From: Clavibacter sp. VKM Ac-2872
GTDB lineage: Bacteria; Actinomycetota; Actinomycetes; Actinomycetales; Microbacteriaceae
Assembly (NCBI RefSeq): GCF_015351105.1
Contig: NZ_JADKRR010000001.1
Span: 1,841,069 to 1,905,068, forward strand
Direction of reading: 5' to 3'
Length of the DNA: 64,000 nucleotides
The notes under the pieces are model-generated. The model searched no databases. It worked only from the letters and a program-made list of their open reading frames with translations, and was not told where the DNA came from. Made by a program: the position numbers and the translations under genes. Positions 50,972-64,000 of the stretch are shown piece by piece (position 1 is the first letter of the stretch; each line of letters starts with the position of its first letter).

Positions 50972-51952
50972 TCAGACGTCGTCGAGGTCGGCGGGGAGGT
51001 TGGCGTCGGTGCCGGGCAGGCCCTCGTCGACGGCCTTCTTGTCGGCCATCGCGAGCAGGCGGCGGATGCGGCCGGCGACGGCGTCCTTCGTCATGGGCGG
51101 GTCCGCGTGGTGGCCCAGCTCGTCGAGGCTGGAGTCGCGGAAGCGCAGGCGCAGGTCGCCCGCGTACTTGAGGTGCTCGGGGATGTCCGGGCCGAGGATC
51201 TCCATGGCCCGCTCGACGCGCGCGCACGCGGCGACGGCGGCCTGGGCGGAGCGGCGGAGGTTGGCGTCGTCGAAGTTGACGAGGCGGTTGGCGGTCGCCC
51301 GCACCTCGCGGCGCTGGCGCATCTCCTCCCAGTTGACGACCGTGCCCTGCGCGCCCATGACACGCAGCATCTGCCCGATGGCGTCGCCATCGCGGATGAC
51401 CACGCGGTGCACGCCGCGGACCTCGCGCGCCTTGGCGCTCACGTCGAGGCGGCCGGCGGCGCCGACGAGCGCCATGGCGGCCTCGTTGCCGGGGCAGGTG
51501 ACCTCCAGCGCGGCCGAGCGGCCGGGATCCGTGAGCGTGCCGGCAGCCAGGAACGCGCCCCGCCAGACGGCCGCGATCTCCTCGCGGGATCCCGTGGTGA
51601 GGCGGTTGGGCAGGCCGCGGATGGGCCGACGGCGCGCGTCGAGCAGGCCGGTCTGGCGGGCGAGCGTCTCCCCGCCCTCCATCACGCGCACCAGGTAGTG
51701 CGTGGCCCGGCGCATGCCGGAGGCGGGGATGACGGAGATGTCGCTGCGGACGCCGTAGAGCTCCGCGAGGTCCTTGCGGACGCGGCGGGCGAGGAGAGGG
51801 GTGTCCAGCTCGGACTCGACCGCGATGCGGTTCGAGATGAGGTGCAGCCCGCCGGAGAAGCGCAGGATGGTTGCCAGCTCGGCGGCCCTCACCGTGGTCT
51901 TGCTGACCTCGACGCGTGACAGTTCTTCCTTGACGTCCGAGGTCAGAGGCAA
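50972..51952 (-). CDS. whiA: DNA-binding protein WhiA
   Basis: 326 residues from a TTG at 51952. It matches the WhiA family: an N-terminal LAGLIDADG-like lobe ([12 protein letters not shown]..., [16 protein letters not shown]) without endonuclease residues, and a C-terminal helix-turn-helix domain ([29 protein letters not shown]). WhiA controls cell division and sporulation genes in Streptomyces. Its role in a non-sporulating actinobacterium is less clear. The TTG start is supported by AGGGAG 8 nt upstream and by alignment of the start SDVKEEL with other family members. It follows rapZ by 29 nt, with no yvcK between. Confidence 0.95.
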   Translation of the reverse strand: MPLTSDVKEELSRVEVSKTTVRAAELATILRFSGGLHLISNRIAVESELDTPLLARRVRKDLAELYGVRSDISVIPASGMRRATHYLVRVMEGGETLARQTGLLDARRRPIRGLPNRLTTGSREEIAAVWRGAFLAAGTLTDPGRSAALEVTCPGNEAAMALVGAAGRLDVSAKAREVRGVHRVVIRDGDAIGQMLRVMGAQGTVVNWEEMRQRREVRATANRLVNFDDANLRRSAQAAVAACARVERAMEILGPDIPEHLKYAGDLRLRFRDSSLDELGHHADPPMTKDAVAGRIRRLLAMADKKAVDEGLPGTDANLPADLDDV

Positions 51953-51981
51953 ATGCTTACTCCCTTGATGAGATGGGTGCC

Positions 51982-52857
51982 CTACTCCCGGCCGAGGTCG
52001 CGGTGCTTGGTGCTGACAGCGACGCCGGGAAGGGCGCGGAGGAGGCTGGAGAGCTCCTCGGAGACGGCGACCGAGCGGTGCTTGCCGCCGGTACAGCCGA
52101 TAGCGATCGTAGCGTGTCTCTTGTTCTCCCGCTGATACCCGGCCAGCACCGGGGCGAGCGCGCGGGCGTACGCGTGGACGAACTCCTCGGCGCCCTCCTG
52201 ACCGAGCACGTAGTCGCTGACGGCCTTGTCGCGACCCGTGAGCGGGCGGAGCTCCGGGGTCCAGAACGGGTTCGGGAGGAAGCGCATGTCGGCCACCATG
52301 TCGGCGTCCGCGGGGGTGCCGTACTTGAAGCCGAAGCTCATGACGGTGACCCGCACGCCCGCGTCGTCCGCGCCGCTGAACTGCTCGGTGATGGTGGTGG
52401 CGAGCTGGTGGATGTTGAGCTCGGACGTGTCGATGACGAGGTCGCTGGCCTCGCGGATCTCGATCATGCGCGCCCGCTCCGCGGCGATGCCGTCGAGCAG
52501 CGTGCCGTTGCCCTGGAGCGGGTGCGGGCGGCGGACCTGCTCGAAACGTCGCACGAGCGCCGCGTCGGTGGCCTCGAGGAAGAGGACGCGCAGGCGCGGC
52601 CCGGTGCCGAAGGTCTGCAGGATGTCGCGCAGCTCGGAGAAGAAGTCGCCGCCGCGGACGTCGACCACCGCCGCGATCTTCGGCAGCGACGTGCCCGCGC
52701 GGCCGGCCAGCTCGACGAGCGGCTTGAGCATCTGCGGCGGGAGGTTGTCGACCACGTACCAGCCGAGGTCCTCCAGCGCGTTGCCGACGGTGGAGCGGCC
52801 CGCGCCGGACATCCCCGTCACGATCATGACGTCCTGTTGGGGGATCTCCACGCTCAT
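51982..52857 (-). CDS. rapZ: RapZ/YvcJ-family nucleotide-binding protein (RNase adapter)
   Basis: 291 residues from an ATG at 52857; a GTG at 52869 would add four residues. Walker A is [10 protein letters not shown], unusual in having Arg in place of Lys. The C-terminal domain has [24 protein letters not shown] and the [12 protein letters not shown] motif typical of RapZ. In E. coli it guides RNase E to a small RNA of amino-sugar control; the actinobacterial role is unknown. Located between uvrC and whiA, with a -10 at 52896-52901. Confidence 0.93.
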   Translation of the reverse strand: MSVEIPQQDVMIVTGMSGAGRSTVGNALEDLGWYVVDNLPPQMLKPLVELAGRAGTSLPKIAAVVDVRGGDFFSELRDILQTFGTGPRLRVLFLEATDAALVRRFEQVRRPHPLQGNGTLLDGIAAERARMIEIREASDLVIDTSELNIHQLATTITEQFSGADDAGVRVTVMSFGFKYGTPADADMVADMRFLPNPFWTPELRPLTGRDKAVSDYVLGQEGAEEFVHAYARALAPVLAGYQRENKRHATIAIGCTGGKHRSVAVSEELSSLLRALPGVAVSTKHRDLGRE

Positions 52858-52895
52858 GCGGGCATGCACCTCTCGTCGCGCCGGTCGATGGGTCC

Positions 52896-52901
52896 AGTCT
52901 A
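52896..52901 (-). promoter_or_regulatory. -10 box of rapZ-whiA
   Basis: Minus-strand TAGACT in GCCTAGACTGG, about 38 nt upstream of the rapZ ATG. AGAGG lies 11 nt before that ATG. It lies in the 76-bp gap after uvrC. Confidence 0.5.
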
Positions 52902-52933
52902 GGCGGGACCCGCGACACCCGACCGGGCGCGGA

Positions 52934-54861
52934 TCACGAACGGAGCCGCTCGTAGACGGCCTGGGCGAGCGTCGGCCCGATGGTGCGGACCGCCGCGATC
53001 TCCTCGACCTCGGCCTGCTTCAGCTTCGCGACGGATCCGAACTGCTGCAGCAGCCGCTGCACGCGCGACGGCCCGAGCCCCGGGATCTCGTTGAGCACCG
53101 ACGTGATGTCGCGCTTCCGGCGGGCCCGCTGGTGCGTGATGGCGAACCGGTGGGCCTCGTCGCGGATGCGCTGGATGAGGAAGAGCGCGTCGCTGTTGCG
53201 CGGCAGGATGACGGGGTAGTCGGAGTCCGGCAGCCAGATCTCCTCGAGGCGCTTCGCGATGCCGACCAGCTGGATCCCCGTCACGCCGGACTCCTCGAGC
53301 GCCCGCCGCGCCGCGGCGACCTGCGGCTGGCCGCCGTCGACGATGAGCAGGTTGGGGCTGTACGAGAACTTGTTCACCGCGGGCGCCTCCCCCAGCTCGG
53401 GCGGCGCGGCGTCGGCCGGGACCTCCGCCTCCTTGCCGAGGTAGGCGAGACGGCGCGTGATGACCTGGTGGATCGACTCGGTGTCGTCCGTGGAGTCGGC
53501 GATGTTGAACCGGCGGTACTGGTCCTTGCGCGGGAGGCCGTCCTCGAAGACGACCATGGACGCGACGATGTTGGTGCCGCTCAGGTGCGAGACGTCGTAG
53601 CACTCCATCCGCAGCGGCGCGTCGGGCATGCCGAGCGCCTCCTGGATGTCGGCGAGGGCCTTCGACCGCGTGGTGAAGTCGGAGCTGCGGCGCGTCTTGT
53701 AGAGCATGAGCGCGTTCTGCGCGTTCGTGGCGGCCGTGTGCGCGAGCGCCGCCTTGTCGCCGCGCTGGGCGACCCGGAGGTCGACCTGCCACGAGCTCGG
53801 ACGTCCCCGGCGGACGGTGCCGTCGTCCTCCCCCGCGGCCCGTCGCTGGCTGAGCCACAGCTCGAGCTCGGCCGCGTCCGCAGGCAGCTCGGGGACGAGG
53901 ACCTCGCGCGGCGGGTGCGCCTCGTCCTCGTAGGCGTTGTGCAGAACCGTCTCGACGAGCTCCCCGATGCCGATGTCGAGCTCCTTGTCGACCACCCAGG
54001 TGCGCGTGCCCCGGATGCGGCCACCGCGGACCATGAACTGCTGCACGGCCGCGGCGAGCTCGTCGGCGGCGATGCCGAACACGTCGGCGTCGACCCGGTC
54101 GTCGAACACGACCGCGGTCTTGGACAGGGCGGCCTCGAGCGCACCGATGTCGTCGCGATGGCGGGCGGCGGCCTCGTAGTCCATCTCCGCGGCCGCGTCC
54201 TTCATCCGCTGGGTGAGCTGGCCCACGTACGTCGAGTCGTTGCCGGCCATGAAGCTCACGAAGTCGTCCGCGATCTCGCGGTGCTCCTCCTCCGACACGC
54301 GGCCGACGCACGGCGCGGCGCACCGGCCGATGTCGCCGAGCAGGCAGGGCCGGTTCGTCTGGCGGGCGCGCTTGAAGGTGCTCTCCGAGCAGGACCGCAC
54401 GGGGAAGACCTTGAGCATGTGGTCGACGGTCTCGCGGATCGCCCAGACCTTGGTGTACGGCCCGAAGTACTTGGCGCCGCGGATCTTCCGGTTGCGGGTG
54501 ACCATGACCCGCGGGTACTCCTCGCCCAGCGTGACCGCCAGGTACGGGTACGACTTGTCGTCGCGGAACTTGACGTTGAACGGCGGGTCGAACTCCTTGA
54601 TCCACGTGAACTCGAGCTGGAGCGCCTCGAACTCGCTGCCGACGACGGTCCACTCGACCCCGGCGGCGGACGTGACCATGCGCCGGGTGCGCTCGTGCAG
54701 GCTCTCGAGCGGCGCGAAGTAGTTGGCCAGCCGGGCACGGAGGTTGTTGGCCTTGCCCACGTAGAGCACGCGGTCCGCGGCGTCGCGGAAGCGGTACACG
54801 CCCGGCGCCGTGGGGATCTCCCCCGCGGCGGGTCGGTACCCGACGGTGTCGGTGCGGGCCA

Positions 54862-54862
<1 letters not shown>
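52934..54862 (-). CDS. uvrC: Excinuclease ABC subunit C
   Basis: 642 residues. An N-terminal GIY-YIG nuclease domain ([26 protein letters not shown]) makes the 3' incision. A UVR motif (about 210-240) binds UvrB, and the RNase H-like endonuclease domain with [25 protein letters not shown] and [11 protein letters not shown] makes the 5' incision. A C-terminal tandem helix-hairpin-helix ([21 protein letters not shown]) ends the protein. It acts with UvrA/UvrB in nucleotide excision repair. The ATG at 54862 shares one base with the uvrA stop (TGATG), so translation is tightly coupled. Confidence 0.97.
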
Positions 54863-57783
<2,921 letters not shown>

Positions 57784-57789
57784 CTGTCC

Positions 57790-57795
57790 ATCGTA
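57790..57795 (-). promoter_or_regulatory. -10 box of uvrA
   Basis: Minus-strand TACGAT ends 6 nt before the GTG at 57783, predicting leaderless uvrA-uvrC mRNA. I see no LexA-type palindrome nearby. Confidence 0.5.
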
Positions 57796-57860
57796 TGCGT
57801 CGCCACCGACAGCGAGCGCGGGGCGGGGGCGCCGGCCACCGCCGCTCCCCCGCGCTGGCG

Positions 57861-59927
<2,067 letters not shown>

Positions 59928-59933
59928 GGGACC

Positions 59934-59939
59934 AGCCTA
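59934..59939 (-). promoter_or_regulatory. -10 box of uvrB overlapping the coaE stop codon
   Basis: Minus-strand TAGGCT ends 6 nt before the uvrB ATG. Its first three bases are the TAG stop of coaE. Confidence 0.5.
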
Positions 59940-60551
59940 CGAGCGGCCTCCGACACCGCCGGCCAGGTTCGCCCAGAGCCGATCCGTCTGGGCCAGCGTC
60001 GACGCGAGCGAGACGCCGGAGTCGACGACGTCGTCGGCGACACGGAGACGCTCCTCGTCGGACGCCTGCAGGGCGATGCGGCGCTCGGCCTCCTCGACGG
60101 GCATGCCGCGCAGCTCGACGAGGCGGCGGATCCGCTCCTCGCGCGGCGCGTGGACCACGACGATCCGGTCGAACTCGTCGACGCGGCCGGACTCCACGAG
60201 GAGCGGGATGTCGTAGACGACGACAGCGTCGGCGTCCGCCTCCCCCGCCGCCTGGATGCGCGCGGCGGACAGCGCCCGCACGGCGGGGTGGGTGATGGCC
60301 TCGAGGTCACGGCGGGCCTCGGGATCCCGGAAGACGATCGCCCCGAGGGCCGGCCGGTCGAGCGTGCCGTCCGCGGCGATGACGCCCGCGCCGAATCGGC
60401 GGGCGATCTCCGTCAGCGCGGGGGTGCCCGGCTCGACGACCTCGCGGGCCAGGCGGTCGGCGTCGATCCGCACCGCCCCCAGCTCCGCCAGCCGGTCGGC
60501 CACCACCGTCTTGCCCGCGGCGATGCCGCCCGTCAATCCGATCACCTGCAT
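59937..60551 (-). CDS. coaE: Dephospho-CoA kinase
   Basis: 204 residues. Walker A is [17 protein letters not shown] with the family-typical GGIxxGK form, [11 protein letters not shown] is the acidic substrate motif, and VYDIPLLVE and the lid [13 protein letters not shown] follow. It phosphorylates dephospho-CoA, the last step of coenzyme A synthesis. It lacks the extra C-terminal UPF0157 domain of the mycobacterial enzyme. A -10 (complement of 60558-60563) ends 6 nt before the ATG. Confidence 0.96.
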   Translation of the reverse strand: MQVIGLTGGIAAGKTVVADRLAELGAVRIDADRLAREVVEPGTPALTEIARRFGAGVIAADGTLDRPALGAIVFRDPEARRDLEAITHPAVRALSAARIQAAGEADADAVVVYDIPLLVESGRVDEFDRIVVVHAPREERIRRLVELRGMPVEEAERRIALQASDEERLRVADDVVDSGVSLASTLAQTDRLWANLAGGVGGRS

Positions 60552-60557
60552 GGATCC

Positions 60558-60563
60558 AGCCTA
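60558..60563 (-). promoter_or_regulatory. -10 box of coaE
   Basis: Minus-strand TAGGCT, followed by GGATCC and then the ATG at 60551, so the mRNA is probably leaderless. Confidence 0.5.
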
Positions 60564-60590
60564 GGCGGGCGGCTCGCCCCGGGGACGACG

Positions 60591-60621
60591 GAGGCCGCCC
60601 TCCCGAAGGGAGAGCGGCCTC
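60591..60621 (-). terminator. Terminator of rpsA
   Basis: GAGGCCGC (60591-60598) with GCGGCCTC (60614-60621), one C-A mismatch, then CTCCC with GGGAG and a GAA loop. It begins 17 nt after the rpsA stop. Confidence 0.8.
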
Positions 60622-60638
60622 GTCGTGGTGCGATGGGA

Positions 60639-62093
60639 CTACTTGGAGCTGGACAGCTTCTCGCGGAGGGCGGCGAGGCTCTCGTCGTCCGCCAGCGTGC
60701 CGGCGCCCGTCGAGTCGCTCGTGAAGCCGGGGCCGGCGGACGTGATGCCCGTGTCGGCCGCCTCGGCCTCGGCTGCCGCCGCGACCTGCTTCTTGTGGGC
60801 CTCCCAGCGGGCCTGGGCCGCGGCGTACTGCTGCTCCCAGGTCTCGCGCTGCGACTCGAAGCCGTCCTTCCACTCGTTGGTCTCCGGGTCGAAGCCCTCG
60901 GGGTACTTGTAGTTCCCCTGGTCGTCGTACTCGGTGAGCATGCCGTAGAGGGCGGGGTCGAACTCGGTGCCCTCCGGGTCGACGCCGTCGTTGGCCTGCT
61001 TGAGGCTCAGCGAGATGCGGCGACGCTCGAGGTCGATGTCGATGACCTTGACGAAGACCTCGTCGCCCACGGACACGACCTGCTCGGCGAGCTCGACGTG
61101 CTTGCCGGAGAGCTCCGAGATGTGCACGAGGCCCTCGATGCCCTCGGCCACGCGGACGAACGCACCGAACGGCACCAGCTTGGTGACCTTGCCGGGCGCG
61201 ACCTGGCCGATGGCGTGCGTGCGGGCGAAGACCTGCCAGGGGTCCTCCTGCGTCGCCTTGAGCGACAGCGAGACGCGCTCGCGGTCCAGGTCGACCTCGA
61301 GGATCTCGACGGTCACCTCCTGGCCCACCTCGACGACCTCGCTGGCGTGCTCGATGTGCTTCCAGCTGAGCTCGGAGACGTGCACGAGGCCGTCGACGCC
61401 GCCCAGGTCCACGAACGCACCGAAGTTGACGATCGAGGAGACCACGCCCTTGCGGACCTGGCCCTTCTGGAGGTTGTTGAGGAACGTGCTGCGGCTCTCG
61501 GACTGCGTCTGCTCGAGGAGCGCACGGCGCGACAGGACCACGTTGTTGCGGTTCTTGTCGAGCTCGAGGATCTTGGCCTCGATCTCCTGGCCGAGGTACG
61601 GCGTGAGGTCGCGGACGCGGCGCAGCTCGATGAGGGAGGCCGGGAGGAAGCCGCGGAGACCGATGTCCACGATGAGGCCGCCCTTGACGACCTCGATGAC
61701 GGTGCCGGTGACGACGCCGTCGGACTCCTTGATCTTCTCCACGTCGCCCCACGCGCGCTCGTACTGCGCGCGCTTCTTCGACAGGATCAGACGGCCTTCC
61801 TTGTCCTCCTTCTGGAGGACGAGGGCCTCGACGGTGTCGCCGACCTTGACGACCTCCGTGGGGTCGACGTCGTGCTTGATGGACAGCTCACGCGAGGGGA
61901 TGACGCCCTCGGTCTTGTAGCCGACGTCGATCAGGACCTCGTCCCGATCGATCTTCACGACGGTGCCCTCGATGAGGTCTCCGTCGTTGAAGAACTTCAG
62001 TGTCTTCTCGACCGCGGCGAGGAAGTCCTCTGCAGATCCGATGTCGTTGATCGCGACCTGCTTGGGCGCCTTGTCGGTCGTTGCGATTGTCAT
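60639..62093 (-). CDS. rpsA: 30S ribosomal protein S1
   Basis: 484 residues with four S1 OB-fold repeats (roughly 36-105, 122-190, 207-277 and 293-363), each ending with a LSxK-type strand such as RLILSKKRAQ or VSLSLKATQ. S1 binds mRNA and aids initiation on structured leaders. Four repeats rather than the six of E. coli is usual for actinobacteria. The C-terminal 110 residues are acidic and then Ala/Gln-rich (QYAAAQARWEAHKKQ), probably flexible. The mRNA has a leader of about 100 nt beginning with a hairpin. Because many genes here look leaderless, how far translation depends on S1 is an open point. Confidence 0.97.
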   Translation of the reverse strand: MTIATTDKAPKQVAINDIGSAEDFLAAVEKTLKFFNDGDLIEGTVVKIDRDEVLIDVGYKTEGVIPSRELSIKHDVDPTEVVKVGDTVEALVLQKEDKEGRLILSKKRAQYERAWGDVEKIKESDGVVTGTVIEVVKGGLIVDIGLRGFLPASLIELRRVRDLTPYLGQEIEAKILELDKNRNNVVLSRRALLEQTQSESRSTFLNNLQKGQVRKGVVSSIVNFGAFVDLGGVDGLVHVSELSWKHIEHASEVVEVGQEVTVEILEVDLDRERVSLSLKATQEDPWQVFARTHAIGQVAPGKVTKLVPFGAFVRVAEGIEGLVHISELSGKHVELAEQVVSVGDEVFVKVIDIDLERRRISLSLKQANDGVDPEGTEFDPALYGMLTEYDDQGNYKYPEGFDPETNEWKDGFESQRETWEQQYAAAQARWEAHKKQVAAAAEAEAADTGITSAGPGFTSDSTGAGTLADDESLAALREKLSSSK

Positions 62094-62177
62094 GTAGTTA
62101 GTGCTCCAGGATGGGCATGAATAAGGCCGCTGGCGCGGACCCGCGCGGGTACCGGTCGAGCGGCGGACGGATGGGTC

Positions 62178-62193
62178 GTCGCAGAAGTGCGAC
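62178..62193 (-). other. 5'-terminal hairpin of the rpsA mRNA
   Basis: GTCGCA (62178-62183) and TGCGAC (62188-62193) with a GAAG loop. The start predicted from the -10 is near 62192, so this perfect inverted repeat covers the first 15 or so nucleotides. It could be an operator in DNA or a stabilising or autoregulatory hairpin in RNA. Confidence 0.55.
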
Positions 62194-62198
62194 AGTCG

Positions 62199-62228
62199 AT
62201 CTTAGACCCGGCCCGGGAGGTGCGACAA
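62199..62228 (-). promoter_or_regulatory. rpsA promoter
   Basis: Minus-strand TTGTCG (-35, complement of 62223-62228), 18-bp spacer, TAAGAT (-10, complement of 62199-62204). This is the best -35/-10 pair in the window, as expected for a ribosomal protein gene. Confidence 0.75.
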
Positions 62229-62273
62229 CCGCGCCGCGCGGGACGTCGGCGCGGCGCGACCGCGCGGCCGGGC

Positions 62274-63953
62274 TCAGCGGAGGACCGCGGCCCGCAGCGT
62301 GTCGAGGCCCACGCCGCCGACATCGAGCGCGCGGCGGTGGAACGCGCGGATGTCGAACGCGTCGCCCTCCCGGCGGCGGGTCTCATCGCGGAGGTCCTCC
62401 CAGATGCGCTGGCCCACCTTGTAGGAGGGGGCCTGGCCGGGCCAGCCGAGGTAGCGGTTGACCTCGAAGCGCACGAACGAGGGATCCATGTTGACGTTGC
62501 GGCCCATGAAGTCGAAGGCGTACTCGGCGTCCCAGGCGGCCTCGCCGTCGGGGCGCGTCTTGCCGAGGTGCACGCCGATGTCGAGCACCACGCGGGCGGC
62601 GCGCATGCGCTGGCCGTCGAGCATGCCGAGCCGGTCGGCCGGGTCGTCGAGGTAGCCGAGCTCCTGCATGAGGCGCTCGGCGTACAGGGCCCAGCCCTCG
62701 GCATGGCCCGAGGTACCGGCGAAGCGGCGCCACGTGTTGAGCTCGGCCTTGTTGTAGGTGGCCTGCGCGATCTGCAGGTGGTGGCCGGGGACGCCCTCGT
62801 GGTAGACGGTGGTCAGCTCGCGCCAGGTGTCGAACTCCGTGACGCCCTCGGGCACGGACCACCACATGCGGCCGGGGCGGCTGAAGTCGTCCGCGGGGCC
62901 CGAGTAGTAGATGCCGCCCTCCTGGGTGGGGGCGATCATGCACTCGAGCGCCCGGATCTCCTCGGGGATGTCGAAGTGCGTGCGCCCGAGCTCCTCCACC
63001 GCGCGGTCGCTGGTCTCCTGCATCCACGCCTTCAGGGCGTCGGTGCCGTGGAGCTTGCGCGAGGCGTCGCCGTCGAGGTGCGCGATGGCCTCGAGCACGC
63101 TCGCACCGGGGAGGATCTCGCGGGCGATGGCCTCCTGCTCCTCCACCATGCGGGCGAGCTCGCCCACGCCCCACTCGTACGTCTCGTCGAGGTCGACCTC
63201 GGCGCCGAGGAAGGAGCGCGACCGCAGGGCGTACTGCTCGCGGCCCACTGCGTCGGCGTCGCGGCCCGCGGGCTCGAGCTCGGAGCCGAGGAACGCGGCG
63301 AGCCGCTCGTAGGCGGAGCGGGCCTCCTCGGCGCGGGCGCCGAGGTCCTGGCGCAGCGACGCGGGCAGCTCGCCGGCGTCGGGGCGCGCGTCGGCGGCGA
63401 AGGAGCGGAAGAATCCGTCCGGCGCCGCCTGCCGCTCGACCTGGCCGAGCACCTCGCGGATCTGCCGCTTGGCCGGCACCTGGCCGCGGCGGACGCCCTC
63501 CCGCAGGGTCTCGATGTAGCCGTCGACCGCGCCGGCGACGTTGCCGAGGCGCGTCGCGACATGCTCCCAGTCGTCGACGGTGGCCGTCGGCGAGATGTCG
63601 AAGACCTCGCGGATGCCCTGCGCGGGCGACGCGATCACGTTGAGGTCGGAGAGGTGCACGCCGGCGTCGTGCATCTCGACGTCCAGCTCCAGCTCGCGCG
63701 TGAGGTCCATGCGGGTGACCTCGTCGACCGCGTCGACGGGCGTGGCGGCGGCGAGCTGCCGGACGACCGCGCGCGCGGCCTCGGCGTGCGCCGCGTGGCC
63801 CGCGGGCGAGGTGTCGCCGTACTCGCCCTCGCGACCCGGGCGGCCGAGGTAGACGCGCTCCTCGGGGTGCAGGTCGAGCGAGACGTCGATCCACCCCTCG
63901 GCGATCCGGTCGATGTCCGTCTGCGGTCGGGGGGCCTTCGGCGTCGTCGTCAT
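62274..63953 (-). CDS. DUF885-family protein, probable zinc peptidase-like hydrolase
   Basis: 559 residues, no signal peptide. The family's zinc-type motif HEGVPGHH is at about 385-392, an HExxxxHH variant of the metallopeptidase HExxH. A downstream Glu lies in GHAEGWALYAE (about 415-425), a plausible third ligand. Such proteins are related to M3/M32-like carboxypeptidases; the substrate is unknown. The ATG at 63953 overlaps the stop of an upstream reading frame by 4 bp, so it is probably the second gene of an operon. A 180-bp gap follows before rpsA, holding the rpsA promoter. Confidence 0.85.
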   Translation of the reverse strand: MTTTPKAPRPQTDIDRIAEGWIDVSLDLHPEERVYLGRPGREGEYGDTSPAGHAAHAEAARAVVRQLAAATPVDAVDEVTRMDLTRELELDVEMHDAGVHLSDLNVIASPAQGIREVFDISPTATVDDWEHVATRLGNVAGAVDGYIETLREGVRRGQVPAKRQIREVLGQVERQAAPDGFFRSFAADARPDAGELPASLRQDLGARAEEARSAYERLAAFLGSELEPAGRDADAVGREQYALRSRSFLGAEVDLDETYEWGVGELARMVEEQEAIAREILPGASVLEAIAHLDGDASRKLHGTDALKAWMQETSDRAVEELGRTHFDIPEEIRALECMIAPTQEGGIYYSGPADDFSRPGRMWWSVPEGVTEFDTWRELTTVYHEGVPGHHLQIAQATYNKAELNTWRRFAGTSGHAEGWALYAERLMQELGYLDDPADRLGMLDGQRMRAARVVLDIGVHLGKTRPDGEAAWDAEYAFDFMGRNVNMDPSFVRFEVNRYLGWPGQAPSYKVGQRIWEDLRDETRRREGDAFDIRAFHRRALDVGGVGLDTLRAAVLR

Positions 63954-64000
63954 CCCTCGACCGTACCGGCTCCCAGGAGGGACCGGACGGTCGCGGGATC
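63950..64000 (-). CDS. C-terminal end of an unidentified gene, cut by the window edge
   Basis: The last 51 bases read on the minus strand as 16 sense codons (DPATVRSLLGAGTVEG) and a TGA that overlaps the ATG of the DUF885 gene (ATGA). G/C-ending codons dominate and the 4-bp overlap is the coupling seen throughout this window, so I think it is real. Too little is visible to name a family. Confidence 0.45.
   Translation of the reverse strand, partial: DPATVRSLLGAGTVEG

Overview
The window is ordinary, gene-dense chromosome from a high-GC actinobacterium. I place it in the Microbacteriaceae, most likely Clavibacter. That rests on the very high G+C and G/C-ending codons, actinobacterial-only families (RbpA, WhiA, OpcA, DUF3099), actinobacterial -10 boxes of the form TAnnnT, and recognisable gene order; the genus is inference. 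I see no rRNA, tRNA, CRISPR array, transposase, integrase or prophage gene. No gap between genes exceeds 300 bases.

Layout. 1-7.5 kb: a CorA-type metal transporter, an epimerase-like protein, a J-domain membrane protein with a degenerate nuclease-like tail, and a complete OpuC-type compatible-solute ABC transporter. 7.5-18.9 kb: a DEAD/DEAH helicase whose stop codon lies in a 47-bp tandem array, a HIT protein, an acyl-CoA dehydrogenase, a CatE-like VOC dioxygenase with a palindromic operator candidate, an SGNH hydrolase, a D,D-carboxypeptidase coupled to an rRNA methyltransferase, a sirtuin coupled to a phosphatase, and a glycosyltransferase coupled to a hydrolase. 18.9-26 kb: alpha-glucan metabolism (treS, glgA/glgM divergent from glgC) with a DEDD exonuclease, ribosomal protein L31B, an ABC ATPase and serB. 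26-31 kb: an APH-like kinase, fabG, DUF3099, a small Cys protein, SURF1 and an ABC-F ATPase. 31-37.6 kb: the SUF iron-sulfur operon (sufB, sufD, Rieske, sufC, sufT), divergent from heme A synthase ctaA, then ctaB.

37.8-46.1 kb: a pentose-phosphate operon, tkt, tal, pgi, zwf, opcA, pgl, mostly with 4-bp overlaps. 46.2-64 kb is all on the minus strand. In transcription order it is: end of an unidentified gene, a DUF885 hydrolase, rpsA, coaE, uvrB, uvrA, uvrC, rapZ, whiA, sodA, gap, pgk, tpiA, secG, rbpA.

Together the genes cover central carbon flux (glycolysis, pentose phosphate, alpha-glucan storage), Fe-S and heme A supply for respiration, nucleotide excision repair, and osmoprotection. No clearly new system was found. 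The observations most worth following are about DNA and RNA signals: the 47-bp array, many -10 boxes 6-8 nt from start codons (leaderless mRNAs), 5'-terminal hairpins on rpsA, secG and sodA, a strong excess of the hexamer GGATCC, and missing members of usually conserved operons (yvcK, sufS, sufU, sufR).
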